This document shows positions 21,120-24,897 of a DNA stretch of 24,897 bases, in pieces. The number at the start of each line of letters is the position of its first letter. Position 1 is the first letter of the stretch. This stretch comes from a virus. Made by a program: the position numbers and the translations under genes. The DNA lies in IMG/VR virus record IMGVR_UViG_3300025305_000130, positions 1-24,897 of that record; one strand, given 5' to 3'. The notes beneath the pieces were generated by a model. That model was not told the origin of the DNA, ran no database searches, and saw only the letters and a program-made list of their open reading frames with translations.

Positions 21120-23044
21120 TTTGCATTTCCCCAATTAGTTCCAATTCCAACGTCAATCCTTGATGGTATCTGAAGATCAGGAATACAATTTTCCATCAAG
21201 TCCTTAATCTTTTTCACCTGATCTTCATTCTTTATCGAAAAGCAAAGCTCGTCATGAACCGTCAGCATGGGCAGGTAACCATGGTCCGCACACACCTTCA
21301 TGGCCATTTTGGTCTGATCGGCAGAGGACGCCTGTATCAAACGGTTCAAAGCCTTGTAGGTAAAGGCTACCTGATAACGGTCTGGTTCAAAACTTTTCCA
21401 GCCTTTCTCACGTTCTTCTTCCGGGATGGCAAGTATGCCCCGCCATCTTTCCTCAAGTTTATCCGCATGGATCAAAGAACTTGAATCCTTGTTATATCCT
21501 CGTAGCTCCCTCATAGGGAACCGGCACTTGCGTCCTAGCAATGTACGGATTTCATTTCGTCGAGAAGCTACTTCCATAACCGAAGATGCCATCGCTCTTA
21601 TAAACGGAACCTTCTCGTCATAGTCGTTTCTTAGTTCCTTGGCTTCTTCAAAAGAAATATTCCCCATGACATTGGCCAATTTCCCAATGCCCATCCCATA
21701 CATGATCCCCAAGTTTATCGTCTTGGCACTGTCACGATCCACATCAGCTATGTCGGCTATCATCTGGTGGAAGTCAAAATTAGCCTTCTTGTACTGATCT
21801 ACTATTTCTAAAACCTTTTCGTTATCCCTTACCTCCGGGGTCTTGGAAGCATAGTGCATGAGCCACCTGGGTTCCTGTGCGTTATAATCGAAGCCTCCCC
21901 ATTTACAATCTTCCTCTGGGAGGAACAGACCACGGATCATTTCCTTTATTTCAGGATGTTTAGAGGGAACTTGCTGCAAATTAGGATGGCTTGATGAAAA
22001 TCGCCCGGACACAGTTCCACCGTCATCTGAGCGCAACTGGTTAAACTGACAATGAATACGGCCTTTGTACTGATGATTGAGTATCGTATCAACAAAGGTA
22101 GTGTTGGCCTTGTTGTACTCCCTGATTTCCAGAATTGTTTTGGCAACAGGGTGAGAATGTCCTTTAAGAAAATGCTTGGTGAAGCTGGGAGCGTCCGTTT
22201 TTGGAGTTCGCTGATATTCCAGGCCAAGCGCATCAAAGACAGACGCCAATGATGTAGCGTTCCATGGTTCAAGGTGAATTTTGGTTTCGTCATGTATCTT
22301 CTTCAAAAGAGCATCCTCCTTCTTTTGAAGAAACTCTTTGGTCGTTTGGGCTTTTTCTACATCGACCCGTACACCTTTTTTCCTCATCTCAAATATAATG
22401 GGCAGAAGATCAAGCTCCAGTTCAAATATTTTATCACAATTTTCCTTTTTAAGCTTTCGGCTTAAAACGTCCCACAACCGTAATGTGAGACGTGCGTCCG
22501 TTTCAGCGTACAAAGCTACCCGTGACGCTGGAAGTTTCCACATATCTTTTTTTGCGTCTACACCATGCTGACCTGCTGCCCGTTTAAGATCCTCCTCTTG
22601 CTTACGTTCTCCCAGATAGGTCCCTCCAAGGGCGTTCAAGGAATAACTGAATCTATTCTCATCGAGCAGCGGTGCGGCAATCATGGTGTCGAGTATTTGT
22701 CCTTTAATTTCAATACCTTTCGTTAACAACCACCCCACATCGTACTGGGCGTTATGAAAAACCACAGACATTTTGTGGTTTAATTGATCCTGTAGCCAAC
22801 CGCATACCGTCCGCTTTGACATGTTATCGCCGCCCTCATGGGCAATGGGAAGGTAGGCGTTCCACTGGGAGGACGCTACGGCGATCCCGATTAATTGACC
22901 ATCGTCCCTTGACCACCCTGGTCCTTTGGTAATGAGGTTAGGGTCGCGGGTTTCCACGTCTATTGCTATTATTTTTTCCTGGGATAAATCAGGTAGTGTC
23001 TCTGGAGGTGTCCAGACTGACTCGTCAAAGAGGTCTTCTTTCAT
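21116..23044 (-). CDS. polA: Family A DNA polymerase with 3'-5' exonuclease domain
   Basis: This 642-residue enzyme replicates the phage DNA. The exonuclease domain shows motif I (AIDVETRDP, Asp29/Glu31), motif II (FHNAQYDVGW, Asp102) and motif III (YAETDARLT, Tyr179/Asp183), so proofreading should be active. The polymerase domain has SGRFSSSHPNLQQVP (346-360) and motif A (GGFDYNAQEPRW, Asp386). It also has the O-helix motif B (RDSAKTINLGIMYG, 437-450) and motif C (TVHDELCF, His597-Asp598-Glu599). There is no 5'-3' exonuclease domain. The residue matching E. coli Pol I Phe762 is Leu445. An extra segment at about 512-555 separates motif B from 'LNRLIQASSADQTKMAM'; it may be a family-typical insertion. 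It overlaps both neighbours by four bases. The start ATG at 23044 lies within the upstream gene's stop. Confidence 0.95.
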   Translation of the reverse strand: MKEDLFDESVWTPPETLPDLSQEKIIAIDVETRDPNLITKGPGWSRDDGQLIGIAVASSQWNAYLPIAHEGGDNMSKRTVCGWLQDQLNHKMSVVFHNAQYDVGWLLTKGIEIKGQILDTMIAAPLLDENRFSYSLNALGGTYLGERKQEEDLKRAAGQHGVDAKKDMWKLPASRVALYAETDARLTLRLWDVLSRKLKKENCDKIFELELDLLPIIFEMRKKGVRVDVEKAQTTKEFLQKKEDALLKKIHDETKIHLEPWNATSLASVFDALGLEYQRTPKTDAPSFTKHFLKGHSHPVAKTILEIREYNKANTTFVDTILNHQYKGRIHCQFNQLRSDDGGTVSGRFSSSHPNLQQVPSKHPEIKEMIRGLFLPEEDCKWGGFDYNAQEPRWLMHYASKTPEVRDNEKVLEIVDQYKKANFDFHQMIADIADVDRDSAKTINLGIMYGMGIGKLANVMGNISFEEAKELRNDYDEKVPFIRAMASSVMEVASRRNEIRTLLGRKCRFPMRELRGYNKDSSSLIHADKLEERWRGILAIPEEEREKGWKSFEPDRYQVAFTYKALNRLIQASSADQTKMAMKVCADHGYLPMLTVHDELCFSIKNEDQVKKIKDLMENCIPDLQIPSRIDVGIGTNWGNAK

Positions 23045-23325
23045 CCGCGATTCTCATCGTAATGAGAAATGAGATCCCCCCAAATTCCAGTATAAGCCGC
23101 TGCATCTGCAAGGTCATCGTCGTTTTTGCCACCTACTTCCTGCCTGGCCACTTTAAGAAGAACCATACAGAAAGCTACCTGTTCTGGGGTAACAATGGTT
23201 TCAAGATATGTGGACCACAGAATGGATATCCTTTCATGTAGTTCGACATAATCTCCGTGTTGGGCGCCCCGTTCTCCTGAAACAAGAATTTGAGCTTTTT
23301 CCAGATTTTTTGATGGTATTTTCAT
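23041..23325 (-). CDS. DUF6378-like phage protein (94 aa)
   Basis: Encoded between the helicase and polymerase, with four-base ATGA overlaps on both sides. The 94-residue product contains 'GDYVELHERISILWSTYLET', 'TPEQVAFCMVLLKVARQEVG' and 'DDDLADAAAYTGIWGDLI'. The order G-D-Y-x-E-x-x-x-R-I-x-x-L-W, then VAxxMVLLKVAR, then a D-D-x-x-D-x-A-x-Y helix matches the DUF6378 family, a small all-helical domain common in phage early genes. The acidic residues (ExxxR...D) recall MazG-like or dUTPase-fold proteins, but no catalytic function is established. Its placement in the replication cassette suggests a role in DNA metabolism; that is inference. Confidence 0.75.
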   Translation of the reverse strand: MKIPSKNLEKAQILVSGERGAQHGDYVELHERISILWSTYLETIVTPEQVAFCMVLLKVARQEVGGKNDDDLADAAAYTGIWGDLISHYDENRG

Positions 23326-24851
23326 AACTCGTAATACAACTCGCTGTTAGGTTCCATGATATGGAGGGATTGTTTAGCCCTCGTAACTGCCACATAAAAA
23401 ACCCTATGCTCTATGGAAGGGTTTTGGAGGTACGTTTTATAAGCTGCGTAGGATAGTTCCGGTATCACCAGAACATTATCACATTCACCCCCTTTCATGG
23501 AGTGAATGGTACTGACTTTAATTCTTGGATGTTTGACATTGTCCCCCCGTCTTAAAGCGTTAAGTATATAGTTCTTGGTATCAATATCAATCTTGGTCAA
23601 TGCTTCATGCCACCGGATACCTAGTTTCCACCTTAAACCAAAACGATCAGCCGCCATATTAATATCAATAAGTTCTTCCTGATTTGAATCAAGGAAGGTA
23701 CGACAACGAGGACCAAATCCTTTCACATAATCCTCCCCGGAAGTCATCTGCATGTACACACTTCTGAGTTCAGCAATTGAAATCTGATCTCCTTTTGCCA
23801 GTTTCTCCCAGGAAATGATGGCGTCATATATTCTGGAATCAATGCTGGGACGGCCATGACGACTGTAGACCCACCCTTCTTCTCTTAGTTTGTTGGCGTA
23901 TTTTGTAGCAATATAATTTGTCCTCGCAAGAATGCACCATTCTCCCTCATCAAAAGGAACATCCCAAAAGTTCTGGTAATAATGAACCGAACCCTCTTCG
24001 TCTCGAGGAGACCACTGTTTGGGTGCTCTTCCCTCAATACGGGACACAATACGCTGTGCTTCCTCCCACACTCTACGAGGGAGTCTATAAGACTGAGTCA
24101 AAACATGCTTCTTGTCTGTAGCCGTTAAGAAAGCGTTAACGTCTGCACCCTGGAAATTCATAATGGCTTGGTCATCATCGCCAGTAAAAACCTGAACTTC
24201 AGGAGTGAGACGGAGTACATCAATCATCTCCCACTGAAGGGTAGATAAATCCTGCGCCTCATCCACAAACAAGGCATCTATATCAAGTGCCTCTCCCCTT
24301 GCTACAAAATTTTCAATCATATCAGTGAAATCGATTTTCCGGCGTACCTTCTTGTAATTTAGATACGCATCTATCAGACGGTTTAATTCAGACCAGTACA
24401 AGTCATAGTTTTCCGACTGCCGGTAACTTTCTTCCAGCGAAATACGAAGGCTACGGGAGAGCTGATATATGTTTAAATATACATCCCCTTGGGAAAACCC
24501 AAGGATATCAAAATCACTTTCAAGACCATTTTTCTTTGATTCCGTAAAAAGAAGCCCTACTGACTTCCCCAAGGTTTTTAAATCTGAGCCACGCATAACA
24601 TTGTCAACCTTATATCCTCCACTGCGAAAAGCCATGGCGTGAAGCGTCTGGAAATGAGGAAGACTGTCTTCTTCAAGACCCCAGTCCTTGCATACTCGTT
24701 CACGGCTTTCTTGTGCTGCCTTACGTGTGAAGGAGACACAGGCAATTCTTTCAGGAGGGATGTTGTCCTCCAGGCAGTTGCGTATGAGGTTGGAAAGGTT
24801 TTGGGTTTTGCCGGTTCCCGGTGGCCCCAGATAAGTTATGGGGTCTGTCAA
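23322..24851 (-). CDS. UvrD/PcrA-type superfamily 1 DNA helicase
   Basis: All SF1 helicase motifs are in order: Walker A GPPGTGKT (9-16), Ia SFTRKAAQES (40-49), Ib TLHAMAFR (69-76), motif II VDEAQD (196-201). They continue with motif III TGDDDQAIMNFQGA (223-236), motif IV QSYRLPR (253-259), motif V STIHSMKGGE (447-456) and motif VI YVAVTRAK (486-493). It should hydrolyse ATP to unwind DNA 3' to 5', in replication or recombination. At 509 residues it is shorter than cellular UvrD (about 720), with reduced 1B/2B inserts. The start is TTG at 24851, whose last two bases belong to the upstream gene's TGA (TTGA overlap), and a purine-rich GAGGAAGAGGAAG precedes it. The next ATG would remove the Walker A motif, supporting TTG. 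Confidence 0.9.
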   Translation of the reverse strand: MTDPITYLGPPGTGKTQNLSNLIRNCLEDNIPPERIACVSFTRKAAQESRERVCKDWGLEEDSLPHFQTLHAMAFRSGGYKVDNVMRGSDLKTLGKSVGLLFTESKKNGLESDFDILGFSQGDVYLNIYQLSRSLRISLEESYRQSENYDLYWSELNRLIDAYLNYKKVRRKIDFTDMIENFVARGEALDIDALFVDEAQDLSTLQWEMIDVLRLTPEVQVFTGDDDQAIMNFQGADVNAFLTATDKKHVLTQSYRLPRRVWEEAQRIVSRIEGRAPKQWSPRDEEGSVHYYQNFWDVPFDEGEWCILARTNYIATKYANKLREEGWVYSRHGRPSIDSRIYDAIISWEKLAKGDQISIAELRSVYMQMTSGEDYVKGFGPRCRTFLDSNQEELIDINMAADRFGLRWKLGIRWHEALTKIDIDTKNYILNALRRGDNVKHPRIKVSTIHSMKGGECDNVLVIPELSYAAYKTYLQNPSIEHRVFYVAVTRAKQSLHIMEPNSELYYEL

Positions 24852-24897
24852 AACGGGACTTCCTCTTCCTCAAAGGTCACTGGTGGTAGATCCACTT
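24848..24897 (-). CDS. C-terminal fragment of a protein with an SSB-like acidic tail
   Basis: On the minus strand the last 15 codons of an upstream gene are visible before TGA at 24850-24848: VDLPPVTFEEEEVPF. An acidic run ending in Val-Pro-Phe resembles the C-terminal tip of single-stranded DNA-binding proteins (D-D-D-I-P-F in bacterial SSB), which recruits polymerases and helicases. The location immediately upstream of a helicase and coupled to it by a TTGA overlap fits. The rest of the gene is outside the window, so this is a suggestion only. Confidence 0.4.
   Translation of the reverse strand, partial: VDLPPVTFEEEEVPF

Noticed and set aside
1-24897. tRNA genes, CRISPR arrays, integrase, transposase, attachment sites
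   Set aside because: None was recognised on either strand; almost all of the sequence is accounted for by tightly packed phage genes.

Overview
The window is a segment of a tailed double-stranded DNA phage (Caudoviricetes), most likely podovirus-like. It starts inside the end of the major capsid protein gene. It then runs through about 20 kb of plus-strand virion genes that contain a P22 gp4-like connector, a gp10/gp12-like tail hub and several very large, membrane-active-looking internal proteins, but no tape-measure, tail-tube or baseplate genes. The gene set and short motifs resemble those of uncultured marine phages; that likeness is recalled, not searched. There is no integrase, repressor, tRNA, CRISPR array or insertion sequence. 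Portal, terminase and scaffold genes, if present, lie outside.

Layout, plus strand. 2-256 is the C-terminus of the major capsid protein, closed by a strong hairpin terminator (264-286). 287-375 is a structured leader that can form a pseudoknot reaching into the Shine-Dalgarno sequence of the next gene. 376-1936 holds four small genes: a beta-rich virion protein, a 43-residue basic peptide, a second beta-rich protein and a membrane/coiled-coil protein starting at GTG. 1959-4312 is the neck and connector region. 4314-7926 encodes tail and fibre proteins, including a strikingly duplicated repeat protein and a gene pair joined at an A7 run. 7976-10742 encodes the large tail hub protein and two small partners. 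10742-19210 encodes four large candidate internal or ejection proteins. 19210-20901 holds an M15 peptidase (endolysin or virion lysin), a small zinc-ribbon gene nested across its end, and an unrecognised 380-residue protein.

Layout, minus strand. 24897 to 20913 is a convergent replication cassette. In transcription order it contains the last 15 residues of a protein with an SSB-like acidic tail, a compact UvrD-type SF1 helicase, a DUF6378-like protein, a family A DNA polymerase with proofreading domain, and a 68-residue protein with a hydrophobic N-terminus. All four junctions are 4-base stop/start overlaps, so the five genes look translationally coupled.

Together the right-hand cassette copies the genome and the left-hand cassette builds the capsid, neck, short tail, fibres and ejected proteins. 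The polymerase has leucine at the position equivalent to E. coli Pol I Phe762, a variant that has been linked to temperate or slow-replicating phages. Three genes (43, 55 and 56 residues) are short enough to be missed by ordinary ORF length cut-offs and were read directly from the sequence. Starts were moved for the membrane protein, the 106-residue protein, the 812-residue protein, the 380-residue protein and the 68-residue protein, because stop/start overlaps or a Shine-Dalgarno sequence support the inner codon.
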